A stretch of 64,000 nucleotides of DNA from Pelotalea chapellei (GCF_018531195.1 NZ_JAHDYS010000001.1:1-64000); one strand, 5' to 3'. Positions 17,051 through 26,328 are shown, counted from the first letter of the stretch. The notes: a model not told the origin generated them from the sequence alone. Numbers and translations are program-made.

Positions 17051-18439
17051 TTAAAGGCTTGGTTTGATGTTCTGGTTCATGCGGAATAGGTTGTTCGGGT
17101 CATAAGTCTGCTTCAGCTGAACCAAGCGTTTGTAATTAGCTCCATAGGCCGCCTGGGTACGGTCGGTTTCGTCCTGGGTAAGAAAATTGACATACACGCC
17201 GCCGGTGGCAAAGGAAGCAGTGGCATTGAAGAACTCACGCGCCCAGGAAATGAAACGCGTGTCATCTTGTGGCTGCTCCCATCGGCAATGGACATTGAGT
17301 ACGTATTTGATATTCCGGTGGGCATAGGCGGTAGCTTCCGGTGCCACCCGATTTGCCTGACCGCTGATCAGCCCGATAAAGATCTCGCACTGGGGTCCGG
17401 GTAGTCTGCCAGCGTAGGCAACCAGCGCCTCAATAGCACCGTCACTCAGCGTGACAAAATTATGTGATTTCCAATAATTACGCGCCCCGGGTGCAAGCAG
17501 TGGATCAAAGGTTTTCTGCCATGCTGTGAAAGGCTGCAACCCGATGTGCTCACCGTAAGGCTGAGCAAAATTACGCAACGGCTCAATGGCGCGCCGTCCC
17601 TCCTCAATGTCACCCAAATGAATGAAGGGAAAGACAACAACCATCTTACCGTGAACCTCCGGGGGCAGGAAGGGAAGCGGCGGTGCGTGGCGCATGACTG
17701 CCCACACGCTCAACTCCTCCGGGATCTGGTCCACATACTCCTGATACTTTTTAAGCAGGTCCTGAGCCTGATCAAAGGGGAAGACGATCAAACCACTCAA
17801 TACCTCCGGTCCAACCGAATGCAGTTTGAACTCGAAATTAGTTACCACGCCGAAGTTTCCGCCTCCCCCACGAATGGCCCAGAAGAGCTCCTGATTTTCC
17901 TGATCACTGGCCCGCAGCAATATGCCGTCAGCGGTGATCACATCTGCTGAGATCAGATTATCCACTGTCATACCATACTTGCGGGTAAGCCAGCCGAAAC
18001 CGCCCCCAAGGGTCAGCCCGGCCACACCGGTAGTCGAGTTGATTCCCAAGGGAGTAGCTAAACCGTATCTCTGGGCTTCGTGGTCAAAGTTCGCCAGTGT
18101 GGCGCCCGGTGCCACATTGGCTCTGCGCGTCTCAGGATCAACCTGCACTGAATTCATGGCAGAAAGATCTATCATCAAGCCGCCATCGCAGACCGCGTTG
18201 CCGGCAATATTGTGGCCGGCACCTTTCACCGAGACCAGCAAACCATGGTCGCGCCCAAGGGCCAGGGAATGCACGATGTCCTCCACAGCAGCACAACGCA
18301 CAATGATAGCGGGTTTGCGATCAATCATGGCGTTCCAGATGGTGCGCGCAGCGTCATAGCCCGACTCGCCCGGCAGCAGCACTTCGCCCTTTACCTTCGA
18401 CCTCAGTTCTGAAACCACTTCGCTCTGCAGGCTCACCAT
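17051..18439 (-). CDS. FAD-linked oxidase, berberine-bridge (BBE) type
   Basis: The 462-aa protein contains a PCMH/FAD_binding_4 domain (about residues 30-205) with the FAD-attaching histidine in KGAGHNIAGNAVCDGG and the loop TTGVAGLTLGGGFGWL, and a C-terminal BBE motif (YGANYKRLVQLKQTYDPNNLFRMNQNI). The cysteine used for bicovalent FAD attachment in oligosaccharide oxidases is not seen, so single covalent attachment is expected. The start at 18439 is supported by AAAGGGG and by the upstream riboswitch, which overlaps a longer in-frame extension. Oxidised substrate (sugar or alkaloid-like alcohol) is unknown. Confidence 0.9.
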   Translation of the reverse strand: MVSLQSEVVSELRSKVKGEVLLPGESGYDAARTIWNAMIDRKPAIIVRCAAVEDIVHSLALGRDHGLLVSVKGAGHNIAGNAVCDGGLMIDLSAMNSVQVDPETRRANVAPGATLANFDHEAQRYGLATPLGINSTTGVAGLTLGGGFGWLTRKYGMTVDNLISADVITADGILLRASDQENQELFWAIRGGGGNFGVVTNFEFKLHSVGPEVLSGLIVFPFDQAQDLLKKYQEYVDQIPEELSVWAVMRHAPPLPFLPPEVHGKMVVVFPFIHLGDIEEGRRAIEPLRNFAQPYGEHIGLQPFTAWQKTFDPLLAPGARNYWKSHNFVTLSDGAIEALVAYAGRLPGPQCEIFIGLISGQANRVAPEATAYAHRNIKYVLNVHCRWEQPQDDTRFISWAREFFNATASFATGGVYVNFLTQDETDRTQAAYGANYKRLVQLKQTYDPNNLFRMNQNIKPSL

Positions 18440-18496
18440 ACGAACCCCCTTTTCTCGATAATGGACAGCTCTCCGCCTGTCTGCTGCTGATACAAG

Positions 18497-18524
18497 AAAA
18501 GCCGCCCAGTGATGGACGGCTTTC
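18497..18524 (-). terminator. Riboswitch expression-platform terminator
   Basis: Minus-strand stem AAAGCCGTCC...GGGCGGCTTTT followed by CTTGT sits between the aptamer at 18534-18632 and the flavoenzyme start. Confidence 0.8.
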
Positions 18525-18533
18525 AGATTTTCA

Positions 18534-18632
18534 CCTGTTTCTTCGGTAGCTCGGCTACCTGTTATTTTCATAACCGGTCCATGAGCTTTGTGCCTCTGGA
18601 ATTTCTTCCAGTTTTACCTTTTCGGAAACAGG
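18534..18632 (-). promoter_or_regulatory. c-di-GMP-I (GEMM-I) riboswitch upstream of the FAD-linked oxidase
   Basis: The minus strand has an 8-bp P1 (CCTGTTTC / GAAACAGG), CCGAAAAGGTAAAACTGG, a hairpin with the GAAA-type loop (CTGGAAGAAATTCCAG), AGGCACAAAGC at the GCAAAGC receptor position, a long second arm, and CTACCGAAG at the 3' side. It is more diverged than the other two copies (an A replaces the first G of the AGGG stretch and CAC replaces CGC before AAAGC), but the Vc2 G20 and C92 equivalents are kept. A terminator follows. Confidence 0.75.
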
Positions 18633-18786
18633 CTGATTTAAGTGTAACCCAACATCAGGAGTTGTAAAGGCCCCTCCGCAATTTTTAGCGTCACCCTGTA
18701 AAGCACCTGCATTATGTGTGATTCCGTTACCGTAATCGATATCGTTCAGCGCCCGGCTTGCCTGGACTCATGGCGCCTTCGCCAGC

Positions 18787-19066
18787 CTATGTTAACAGCT
18801 CAGTCTTGACCGCTTCATCTATAAAACTTTCTTCAATCGCCTCCCGAACCCATGACTCCTTGCAGCGAGCCAGCACCCGGGCAGCGCTGACATAACAAGG
18901 CCAGAGTTTCCATCCCGGGAGCCAGGTCAGGCTGCTGATCCCATACCCGCAGATCTTCCTTGCTGCCGCACCACTCACACGCGAACCCTGCCCGCTTGCC
19001 GATCCCTTTGCCAAAGCCGCTGATCTCTTCCAAGCGTTCCTTGTGTGCCAGATATCCTTTTGCCAT
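18787..19066 (-). pseudogene. PhnA-like zinc-ribbon gene with a single-base frameshift
   Basis: The 5' part encodes MAKGYLAHKERLEEISGFGK...CEWCGSKEDLRV...LALLCQRC, a PhnA-like N-terminal zinc-ribbon with two CxxC pairs, from an ATG with GGGAG upstream. After the last CxxC the frame runs into a short nonsense tail, while the +1-shifted frame continues as RVLARCKESWVREAIEESFIDEAV to a stop at 18787. Removing one C from the CCC run near 18880 restores one ORF of about 92 codons. Either the gene is freshly broken or the base is a sequencing error. Confidence 0.6.
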
Positions 19067-19103
19067 GTCTGCTCCCATTATTTCGAGGTTTTGAATCTTC
19101 CCT

Positions 19104-19172
19104 TACCCCCTCCCACTAAAAGAGGTAACACTAGCTCCTCCCCCCAGCGGGGGGAGGTTGGGAGGGGGGCGG
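19104..19172. repeat. CCCTCCC/GGGAGGG palindromic dispersed repeat
   Basis: A C-rich and G-rich palindromic stretch (CCCCCTCCC...CTCCCCCCAGCGGGGGGAGG) of the same class as those at 19661-19742, 39181-39288, 39570-39656 and 42114-42195. Its right part supplies the final codons and stop of the DUF559 gene. Confidence 0.75.
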
Positions 19173-19601
19173 TTCTGCGGGTGCCTGTTCCCCTGCCCGC
19201 TCCATCAGCACCTCATAGATCCTCTGCAACACCGCTTCCAGATTGTTAAAAACATCATTGTTCCAGAATCTCAACACCTGAATACCACGGCACGACAGAA
19301 ATTCAGTGCGTGCCATGTCTCTGTACTTTGCGTTCGGTTCATTGTGCTGCCCGCCATCAATTTCTATCGCCAATCTGGTTTCATAACAGTAGAAATCGAG
19401 AACAAACCGTTCGACAGGATGCTGCCTGCGAAAGCGGAAGCCACTTAGTTGCTTGCGGCGCAGGCAATACCATAGCAGTTGCTCGGCGTCGGTCATTGTG
19501 CTACGCAGGGCACGGGCGGATTTGAGTAACGGCAAGGGGACCGGTACGGGAATGAAATGATTTGTAACAGAGACTGTTATCTCCTCTTCTCTGGTCTTCA
19601 C
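19131..19601 (-). CDS. DUF559 family endonuclease-like protein
   Basis: The 156-aa protein belongs to the DUF559 family (Vsr-like PD-(D/E)XK nuclease fold). The core is visible as MTDAEQLLWYCLRRKQLSGFRFRRQHPVE, FVLDFYCYETRLAIEIDGGQH (catalytic D and ExD) and VLRFWNNDVFNNLEAVLQRI. The GTG start has a strong GGAGGAAG upstream. The last residues, PPPSQPPPAGGRS, are encoded by a dispersed palindromic repeat and so extend beyond the normal family C-terminus. DUF559 proteins are usually free-standing; the physiological role is not settled. Confidence 0.9.
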   Translation of the reverse strand: MKTREEEITVSVTNHFIPVPVPLPLLKSARALRSTMTDAEQLLWYCLRRKQLSGFRFRRQHPVERFVLDFYCYETRLAIEIDGGQHNEPNAKYRDMARTEFLSCRGIQVLRFWNNDVFNNLEAVLQRIYEVLMERAGEQAPAEPPPSQPPPAGGRS

Positions 19602-19660
19602 ATCTTCCTCCTGGCTGCTTCTGAACCTGTCCTAACTACCCCTCACCACCTCTTACCTGC

Positions 19661-19742
19661 GCCCCCTCCCTAACCCTCCCCCGCTGGAGGAGGGGACGAG
19701 AAGCAAGCTCCTCACCAAGCTGGGAGGAGGTTGGGGGGCAGT
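19661..19742. repeat. CCCTCCC/GGGAGGG palindromic dispersed repeat
   Basis: Complementary blocks GCCCCCTCCCTAACCCTCCC and GGGAGGAGGTTGGGGGGC frame a short A-rich centre; same class as the repeats at 19104 and inside pfaC. It lies between the DUF559 and UPF0270 genes. Confidence 0.75.
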
Positions 19743-19778
19743 GCGCCGCGTGTCGTGAGCCCCCAAGGAAGATTCAGT

Positions 19779-20024
19779 TCAACGACACTCCACAATATTG
19801 CAAGTACCTGACGTAGCGTCAAACACCACCCTGGCCCGCTTTTCCCGCAACTGCCGCAGCACCTGCTCGATCTTTTGGTCAAGGGTGTAACTCACAGCTC
19901 CTAATTCCTCCCACTCTCTGGTTACAAACTCACTGATAAGATTGCGGAGCGTGTCCGGATTGATCCTCTCAAGCGGTATTTCTACCCCTTCTTCCTGATA
20001 ATCGGTCTGGCGTTGTTGCGTCAT
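19779..20024 (-). CDS. UPF0270 (YheU-like) protein
   Basis: The 81-aa protein resembles the small UPF0270/YheU family across its length: IPLERINPDTLRNLISEFVTREWEELG...TLDQKIEQVLRQLREKRARVVFD...TCNIV follows the family pattern of a short helix-helix-strand fold. The start at 20024 is chosen because GAAGGAG lies nine bases upstream; longer in-frame starts to 20111 lack such a site. No function has been established for the family. Confidence 0.8.
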   Translation of the reverse strand: MTQQRQTDYQEEGVEIPLERINPDTLRNLISEFVTREWEELGAVSYTLDQKIEQVLRQLREKRARVVFDATSGTCNIVECR

Positions 20025-20135
20025 GCTGTGATGCTCCTTCATGTTTCTGCCACTGTTTTCTGTCATTTGTTTTCCGCCTGTCTCAACCTTGCTCGGCACT
20101 TTAGCACACATTCCTAATGATGGTATGCTTGAACC

Positions 20136-21431
20136 ATGAATTTACAAACCACAGGTTATTCCCTGACAAAACCCGAAAAAAGCTGGATTCTCTACGATGT
20201 GGCCAATTCCGCATTCGGCCTGATTGTAGTGACGGTGATCATGCCGATCTTTTTCAAGGAATATGCCGCACGCGGCCTGGCGCCGGAGCTTTCCACCGCC
20301 TGGTGGGGTTACGCCAATTCCATATCTTCTTTTTTCCTGCTATGCCTTGCCCCAACCATGGGCGCCCTGGCCGATTATCCGGGTTGGAAAAAACGGCTCT
20401 TCACACTGTCCCTGATAATCGGTGTACTGACCACTGCAATGCTCTTTTTCACCGGACAGGGGGAGTGGCCGTACTGCCTGGCCCTGTTCGTGATTGCAAA
20501 AACCGGCTGGGCCGGGTCCAACGGGTTATACGACGCTTTCATCACCGATGTCACCGAACCGGCCCGCATGAGCAGGATCTCCTCGTCCGGCTTTGCCTGG
20601 GGATACATTGGCAGCGTGATCCCTTTTCTGGTAATCATTGCCCTGATCTTCGCAATGAAGACACCTGACAGCAGCTTCTCCCTGCCACCCATGGCTGCAC
20701 GTATCGGATTTCTGATTGTCGTGCTCTGGTGGCTGCTGTTCTCCGTTCCCTTGTTGCGAAATGTTGATCAAATACATTTCTGTCCCCCCTCCTCCAGGCC
20801 TGTGCGGGAAGGGTTCCGGCGGATTATGACCACCCTGCGGCATCTGCGGGAGTATCGCGACGCTTTTCTATTCCTGCTGGCCTATTTCATGATCATTGAC
20901 GGGGTCAATACGGTCATAACCATGTCAGTGGCGTACGGAATCGATATTGGCCTCGGCGCTACGACCATGATCCTGGCGATCCTGACCATCCAGATTGTTG
21001 CCTTCCCCTGTTCCCTGATCTGGGGGCGACTGTCCGACCGCTTTTCGCTGAAACCGCTCCTGCAGACCGGCATCGGCATTTACTGCATCATCTCTCTGCT
21101 CGGCTTTTATCTGCCGTCTCTGAGATCGCTACAGGACCGGACAGCCATGTTCTGGCTGCTCTCAATTCTGGTTGCCACCTCCATGGGGGGCATCCAGGCC
21201 CTGTGCCGCAGCTTCTTCGGCAAACTGATTCCTGCGCACCGTTCAGCGGAGTTTTTCGGCTTCTATGCCATCTCCGGCAAGTTTGCAACCATTGTTGGCC
21301 CGTTTCTGTTCGGCATTACCGGTCAGCTGACCGGTCAGTCCCGCTATGGAGTGCTTAGCGTGCTTGTGCTGTTCGTGATCGGCAGCATGGTGCTGTCGCG
21401 GGTGAGGGAAGTACCGAACCATGAGCAGTGA
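20136..21431 (+). CDS. MFS transporter, UMF1/Atg22-like
   Basis: The 431-aa protein is a 12-TM major facilitator. The N-terminal [25 protein letters not shown] and the loop [13 protein letters not shown] are typical of the UMF1 family of bacterial homologues of the yeast vacuolar effluxer Atg22. A second conserved loop, [14 protein letters not shown], opens the C-terminal half. Substrate is unknown. Its end overlaps the following EF-G-like gene by eleven bases, so the two are likely cotranscribed. Confidence 0.88.
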   Translation: MNLQTTGYSLTKPEKSWILYDVANSAFGLIVVTVIMPIFFKEYAARGLAPELSTAWWGYANSISSFFLLCLAPTMGALADYPGWKKRLFTLSLIIGVLTTAMLFFTGQGEWPYCLALFVIAKTGWAGSNGLYDAFITDVTEPARMSRISSSGFAWGYIGSVIPFLVIIALIFAMKTPDSSFSLPPMAARIGFLIVVLWWLLFSVPLLRNVDQIHFCPPSSRPVREGFRRIMTTLRHLREYRDAFLFLLAYFMIIDGVNTVITMSVAYGIDIGLGATTMILAILTIQIVAFPCSLIWGRLSDRFSLKPLLQTGIGIYCIISLLGFYLPSLRSLQDRTAMFWLLSILVATSMGGIQALCRSFFGKLIPAHRSAEFFGFYAISGKFATIVGPFLFGITGQLTGQSRYGVLSVLVLFVIGSMVLSRVREVPNHEQ

Positions 21432-23508
21432 AATCATGAAGGAGAAGGCCATTCAACCTCTCGACACCATCCGCAACATCGGCATCATTTCCCACATTGA
21501 CGCCGGCAAAACCACCGTGACCGAACGGGTTCTGTTCTACAGCGGAGAAACTCACAAGATGGGTGAGGTTCATGACGGACTCGCGGTTATGGACTGGATG
21601 CCCCAGGAACAGGAACGCGGCATCACCATTACCGCCACGGCCACCACCTGCCACTGGCGGGATTTTACGCTTAACCTGATTGATACTCCCGGCCACATCG
21701 ACTTTACCGTAGAGGTGGAGCGGACCCTGCGGGTACTGGACGGTGCAGTTGTAATTTTCAGCGCCGTTGAGGGGGTTCAACCCCAGAGTGAATCGGTCTG
21801 GCGTCAGGCTGATCGCTACGAGGTGCCACGGGTCTGTTTCATCAACAAACTGGACCGGGTCGGCGCTGACTATCTGGCCACTCTGCGTCAGATGGAGCAG
21901 CGACTCAAGGCGCGCCCGGTATTGCTGCAACTTCCACTCGGACATGAAGGGACGCTTGTCGGCGTGATCGACGTGATCAGCGGCGAGACCTTGCGATTTG
22001 ATGAGCACGACCTGGGCCGCACCGTGCGGCGCGGGGAAGTGCCGACAGAGCTGACAGAAGCAGTGACCCAGGCGCGACTGGCACTGACCGAAGCGGTGGC
22101 TGATTTCGATGATACGATCCTGTCCGATTATCTTGACGGCAGAACAGTGGATGATGCCCGGCTGCAGAAAGCGCTGCGCTGCGGCACTCTTGGCTGTCGG
22201 CTTTTTCCGGTACTGCTCGGCTCTGCCCTGCGCAATAAGGGCATTCAGCCGTTACTGGACGCGGTCTGCCGGTACCTGCCCTCCCCGCTTGACACCCGGC
22301 CCCTGGCAGGTCGCAATCCCACCAGCGGTGAGCGGGAACTTGTCGCCTGCAATCCTGCTGCGCCGCTGCGGGCCCTGGCCTTCAAGGTAATGTCGGACGG
22401 AGGACGGATGCTGACCTACCTGCGCCTGTATGCCGGGACAGTCCACCCCGGCAAAGCGATTTACAATGCTAATCGACGTACATTCGAGCGGATCGACCGC
22501 TTGTTCCGCATGCACGCCCACCGACGCGAGGAGATCAGTGAAGCGAGCGCCGGCGATGTGGTGGCGCTGCTCGGTTTCCGGACAACCTTGACCGGGGATA
22601 CCATTTGTGATCGCGACCATCCCCTGCTGCTGGAAGGACTGACTCTGCCGGAGCCGGTGGTTTCTATTGCGGTGGAACCAAAGGGAGTCGAAGATCGTGA
22701 GCGTTTGCCGGATGCCCTGGAAAAGCTGCAGTGGGAAGACCCGACTTTTCGGGTGCATGAAGACGAAGAGACTGGCCAGACGCTTCTGACCGGCATGGGT
22801 GAACTCCATCTGGAGATCGTAGTGGACCGGCTTAACCGCGAGTACGGGCTGCATGTATCAACCGGACGGCCGCGGGTGGTGTATAAAGAGGCGCTGCGGC
22901 GGGAAGTGACGCACAGGGAGAAATTTCGCAGGGATGTAGAAGGGCATGTCGAGGTGGGAGAAGTGTTGCTGCGATTGACTCCCATGCCGCCGGGCAGCGG
23001 AGTGCGCTTCATCCTGCCCCCTCCCGGTGCTGCCGGCCCGGCGGGGCTGTTGGCGGCGGTTGAGCACAGCCTGGGCCAGGCCTGCCTGGCCGGCTGCCGC
23101 ACCGGTTACCCCCTGACCAACCTGACGGTTGAGCTGTTGGAAATACCTTTTGAACCAGGCCTGACCACCGAGACAGGGCTAAAGGCTGCTGCCCAACGCG
23201 GAATAACATTGGCTGCCCGGGAGGCCGGTCCCTATCTGCTGGAGCCGCTGATGGCTCTGGAACTGACTGTGCCAGCCGAATACCTGGGCCGGGTACTTGG
23301 CAGCTTGCAGCAGAAGAACGGTCAGGTTGAAGGGGTGGTCAATCAGGGGGAGAGCCAGGTGGTGAAAGCGACTGTACCCCTAAGTGCCATGTTTGGCTAC
23401 ATGACAGAATTGCGCAGTATCACCAAAGGAAGGGGAAGCTATACGATGGAGTTTTCACATTTCGAGGCGGCGCCGGCTGAGGTCCAGCAACGTTTCGGAC
23501 TGATTTGA
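21421..23508 (+). CDS. fusA: Elongation factor G paralogue
   Basis: The 695-aa translational GTPase has the G1 motif [11 protein letters not shown] (near residue 25), the G2 region [21 protein letters not shown]3 DTPGH, G4 [12 protein letters not shown] domains II to V and the usual C-terminus ([19 protein letters not shown]). It is not in an rpsL-rpsG-fusA-tuf context and shows many substitutions relative to canonical EF-G (for example [15 protein letters not shown]), so it is best viewed as a second EF-G paralogue. Whether it translocates, recycles ribosomes or has a special role is open. The symbol denotes family only. Confidence 0.9.
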   Translation: MSSEIMKEKAIQPLDTIRNIGIISHIDAGKTTVTERVLFYSGETHKMGEVHDGLAVMDWMPQEQERGITITATATTCHWRDFTLNLIDTPGHIDFTVEVERTLRVLDGAVVIFSAVEGVQPQSESVWRQADRYEVPRVCFINKLDRVGADYLATLRQMEQRLKARPVLLQLPLGHEGTLVGVIDVISGETLRFDEHDLGRTVRRGEVPTELTEAVTQARLALTEAVADFDDTILSDYLDGRTVDDARLQKALRCGTLGCRLFPVLLGSALRNKGIQPLLDAVCRYLPSPLDTRPLAGRNPTSGERELVACNPAAPLRALAFKVMSDGGRMLTYLRLYAGTVHPGKAIYNANRRTFERIDRLFRMHAHRREEISEASAGDVVALLGFRTTLTGDTICDRDHPLLLEGLTLPEPVVSIAVEPKGVEDRERLPDALEKLQWEDPTFRVHEDEETGQTLLTGMGELHLEIVVDRLNREYGLHVSTGRPRVVYKEALRREVTHREKFRRDVEGHVEVGEVLLRLTPMPPGSGVRFILPPPGAAGPAGLLAAVEHSLGQACLAGCRTGYPLTNLTVELLEIPFEPGLTTETGLKAAAQRGITLAAREAGPYLLEPLMALELTVPAEYLGRVLGSLQQKNGQVEGVVNQGESQVVKATVPLSAMFGYMTELRSITKGRGSYTMEFSHFEAAPAEVQQRFGLI

Positions 23509-23558
23509 TCACTGGGACAAGGAAATGGCCCATCGAAAATCCAGCTCAAAAAGGCTAT

Positions 23559-23644
23559 CTCACGCAGAGCCGCAGAGTTACGCAGAGAAAATCCCAGAAG
23601 CAAAAGCAGTTTTGCCTCACGAAACTTCCTCGAAAAGGCCGGAT
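23559..23644. repeat. Composite dispersed repeat, copy 2
   Basis: Blocks CTCACGCAGAGCCGCAGAG (23559-23577) and CCTCACGAAACTTCCTCG... (23615-23644) match the two blocks at 10396-10414 and, inverted, 10532-10561. Confidence 0.7.
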
Positions 23645-23674
23645 TAAAGCTTTGTTTAATTTCAGAAGTAAACG

Positions 23675-23926
23675 TCAAACAGCGAAAGTTTTAGCAAGAG
23701 CAGACTTGTCTGCATGTGTCATTGCCTTGATCTGCAGCTCTCTGCTGCTGGCGGAACTGCGGGTATGGCCGGTTTCCAGGTAGACAATCCTCAACGGGCG
23801 ACGTCCCCTGAAGTATTTGGCCCCGCTCCCGTCGGCATGCTGCCGGAAGCGGCGCTCGGGATCTGTGGTTATTCCGGTGTAGAGCGAGTTGTCTGAGCAG
23901 TGAATGATATAAACATGCCAGGTCAT
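23675..23926 (-). CDS. GIY-YIG nuclease-domain protein (UPF0213)
   Basis: The 83-aa protein is a single GIY-YIG domain. HVYIIHCSDNSLYTGITTD carries the GIY/YIG signature, RRFRQHADGSGAKYFRGRRPLRIVYLE the conserved Arg/His and SRELQIKAMTHADK the Glu helix. Small stand-alone members of this type (UPF0213, YhbQ-like) act on DNA in vitro in characterised cases. The start at 23926 (MTWHVYI) matches the family length. It has no obvious partner. Confidence 0.92.
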   Translation of the reverse strand: MTWHVYIIHCSDNSLYTGITTDPERRFRQHADGSGAKYFRGRRPLRIVYLETGHTRSSASSRELQIKAMTHADKSALAKTFAV

Positions 23927-23973
23927 TGTTCCGCGTTCCAAATCGGCAGCATCTCTTGTCCGCAGGTTCGTTA

Positions 23974-24921
23974 TCAGAACTGGTATCCCATGAGAGCATA
24001 TCCGTAGGTGGCTCTGCTGGCGAAAAAATCAATATTTGAATCTACCCGGCTATGAATGATGCCGGCGGAGGTGAACCATTGCTTCCAACCAAAGGGACTG
24101 CCCCAGTTGACCAGGGTACTGAAACGGTAACCGAGATCCTGGCGACGCTGGTCAAAGACCGGATGCTCCCGATCATATTCAGCCAATGTGCCGGCAAGCC
24201 GGGTCGTTATGACCAGGTTGTCTTTGCTCCAGATGGCGCCTATCCCGAAGGTGCCGCCATGGAAATTGTTGGCGCTGCCGTCGTATTGGCCGCGCAGGTA
24301 GCTTACTGACGGGACCAACGACCACTCTTCGTTCAGCCGCCGGCGATAGCTGATATCTGTATCAAGCAGGACCCCGTCGCGGCGCAGCACGCCAGTAAGA
24401 TCCTCATTGGCTACCCGCTTTGCAGTTCCCTTTATTGCCACGGTGAACGGCTGACCGCCAATTTCCTCCCAGGCTGCCCGCGCGCCGTAAGTGTGCACGG
24501 TTGTGTCAACCCGCGGCGTCCCGAATAAATAGGGATTCCTCCACTCGCTGCCGAAAATCGAGTAAAAGAGACCGGCACTGATAGCGCCACTCTCGAGCTT
24601 CCGGCGATAGCTAAGTGTGAGCCCCGCCGGATCGTCCACCGCCGTGCCGAATGATATTGCGCTGTTATCCCATGTGTAACGCGTGTCCAGCAGTCCGATC
24701 GGGATCAGCCGGGAAAAGGCGCGTGGTCGCTCGTTACCGGCAATCACGCGGTACCCTCGCCCGGACATGTTATCGGCCTGCTCCATGACCAGCAGCCCCA
24801 GTCCTGCCCGACTGTTGAATTCCCCGGCCCATGAAGTGCCATTCAACAGCAGGGCCGACAGCAACGCCATTCCTGGCATGGCTCTTCGCAGCATTGATCT
24901 CTTTTTCGGTTCAGCCAGCAT
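23974..24921 (-). CDS. Outer-membrane beta-barrel protein, DUF2860-like
   Basis: The 315-aa protein has a signal peptide (residues 1-32, ending in TSWA) and a mature part made of alternating amphipathic strands separated by short turns, ending in an aromatic residue (YALMGYQF), the classical outer-membrane-barrel C-terminus. The spacing of strands and the SRAGLGLLVMEQADNM...NRLIPIGLLDTRYTW-like opening recall the DUF2860 family. The start at 24921 is supported by GAGGAG; a longer in-frame ORF to 25005 is not used. Its transport or structural function is unknown. Confidence 0.7.
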   Translation of the reverse strand: MLAEPKKRSMLRRAMPGMALLSALLLNGTSWAGEFNSRAGLGLLVMEQADNMSGRGYRVIAGNERPRAFSRLIPIGLLDTRYTWDNSAISFGTAVDDPAGLTLSYRRKLESGAISAGLFYSIFGSEWRNPYLFGTPRVDTTVHTYGARAAWEEIGGQPFTVAIKGTAKRVANEDLTGVLRRDGVLLDTDISYRRRLNEEWSLVPSVSYLRGQYDGSANNFHGGTFGIGAIWSKDNLVITTRLAGTLAEYDREHPVFDQRRQDLGYRFSTLVNWGSPFGWKQWFTSAGIIHSRVDSNIDFFASRATYGYALMGYQF

Positions 24922-24961
24922 CACGATCTCCTCATAGCAGATGAAACAACCGTGCCTTTGG

Positions 24962-25903
24962 TTACTGTTCACACTCCAAGGCCTGCACAACCGGCTTTTC
25001 TTCAACGTAGCGACTGACCAGGCGGCGTTCCCAGAAAAAGCGTATGGTCAGAGGAAACAGGGCGGCCATGAAGATCAGCCCGCAGCCAAGCCATTCCAAG
25101 GGAGCCAGGCGTTCCCCGAGGACGAAGAAACCAGCCACCAGACTCCAGACCGGGTCGAGTGTGTAAACCAGCCCGGCACGGGTGGGAGTCACATAACGCT
25201 GGAAGGCATTCTGCAGGGTGAAACAGAAAACTGTCGGAAAGACGGCGCAATAGAGTATGGTCAACAGGGCCTCGCCAGAAGGGAGAGCGTTGGGCATGGG
25301 CAGGGTCAGGGACGCCATTCCGGCCATAAAGGCCACCGTCGCAAACTGCACCATGGAAACCAGATAGACATCATCATCCTTTAACACCTTGGATACCGTG
25401 ATGATGTGGCAGGCGATGAAAAACGCGCAGACCGTGGAGATCAGGTCGCCCCGGTTGAAACCGACGCCGCCTCCCGTGGCCAGTAGCCAGATTCCGCCGA
25501 CGGCAAGGGTGATGCCGGCCAGGTTGACCCGGCCGATGCGGTCTTTCCAGACCAGCCTGGTGATCAGCGGTATGAACAGCACGAACAGATTGTTCAGCAC
25601 GCCGGCACGTGAAATGCTGGTGCCGTTGACGCCGAAGACAAAGCTGAGGTTGGTCAGTCCGAGGGCAAAACCCACCGTGGCGCCCCGCAGGAGAGTGCCC
25701 CTGTCAAGCCGGGACAAACGCCTGAAACAGACTACCAGCATAAGCAAAGTAGCCAGGGAGAACCGCAAAAACACGAACATCGGAGGAGGAATTTCACGCA
25801 GACCGATCTTGGTGAAAAGGAAACTTCCTCCCCAGAAGAGAGTGGTCAGAATGAGGACAAAATAAATGCGCCCCTGGCTGGGGGATGTGGTGCTTTCTTT
25901 CAT
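24962..25903 (-). CDS. EamA/DMT-family transporter
   Basis: The 313-aa protein has ten predicted TM helices in two EamA repeats (first at about residues 14-150, second at 160-300). Motifs such as LFWGGSFLFTKIGLREIPP, a positive loop FRRLSRLDRG and VYTLDPVWSLVAGFFVLGERL are typical. It would export a small metabolite. Its start overlaps the stop of the upstream cupin gene by four bases, so both are cotranscribed. Confidence 0.93.
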   Translation of the reverse strand: MKESTTSPSQGRIYFVLILTTLFWGGSFLFTKIGLREIPPPMFVFLRFSLATLLMLVVCFRRLSRLDRGTLLRGATVGFALGLTNLSFVFGVNGTSISRAGVLNNLFVLFIPLITRLVWKDRIGRVNLAGITLAVGGIWLLATGGGVGFNRGDLISTVCAFFIACHIITVSKVLKDDDVYLVSMVQFATVAFMAGMASLTLPMPNALPSGEALLTILYCAVFPTVFCFTLQNAFQRYVTPTRAGLVYTLDPVWSLVAGFFVLGERLAPLEWLGCGLIFMAALFPLTIRFFWERRLVSRYVEEKPVVQALECEQ

Positions 25904-26280
25904 TGCTGCTGTTCTCCAATATGTACTGCGAGCCAGACCGTCCTTTCATCCGGAGCGGTCCATTCCACGCGATGCCGTTGATGGGCAGGTAATAACAGAC
26001 AATCTCCGGCCGTCAACCGATGCGGTTCGGGGTTTCCTTCCAGCATCAGCACTGCGCTACCGGACAGAACAAGTATCCATTCATCCCAGTTCTGATCGTA
26101 CCAGGTGTCCGCCGGAGTGACTTGGCCAGTTGAGACAATCCGTTCGATACGCACAGAACCCGCATCAAGCAGAGTGTCGAAACGCTCTTCTGCAACAAGG
26201 CAGGGCAGGTTTGCAAAAATGTTAGTGATACCGGCGATGGAGCATACATATTCTCTGGATGTAAATTTTTTTTCTATCAT
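25900..26280 (-). CDS. Cupin-domain protein
   Basis: The 126-aa protein has a single cupin fold at residues 45-120, with motif 1 WYDQNWDEWILVLSGSAVLMLEG and motif 2 LTAGDCLLLPAHQRHRVEWT. Metal ligands (Glu and two His) are partly visible. Such small cupins act as dioxygenases, isomerases or ligand sensors. The start at 26280 is uncertain because no clear ribosome binding site precedes any candidate; the cupin core itself begins near residue 40. Confidence 0.85.
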   Translation of the reverse strand: MIEKKFTSREYVCSIAGITNIFANLPCLVAEERFDTLLDAGSVRIERIVSTGQVTPADTWYDQNWDEWILVLSGSAVLMLEGNPEPHRLTAGDCLLLPAHQRHRVEWTAPDERTVWLAVHIGEQQQ

Positions 26281-26328
26281 GTATAATAACCGCACAGAGG
26301 AAAGCCTAGCTGTTAAAGGAGGTTTGAT

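Noticed and set aside
18440-18571. 44-codon N-terminal extension of the FAD-linked oxidase
   Set aside because: It overlaps the riboswitch 3' side and terminator; the ATG at 18439 has its own ribosome binding site.
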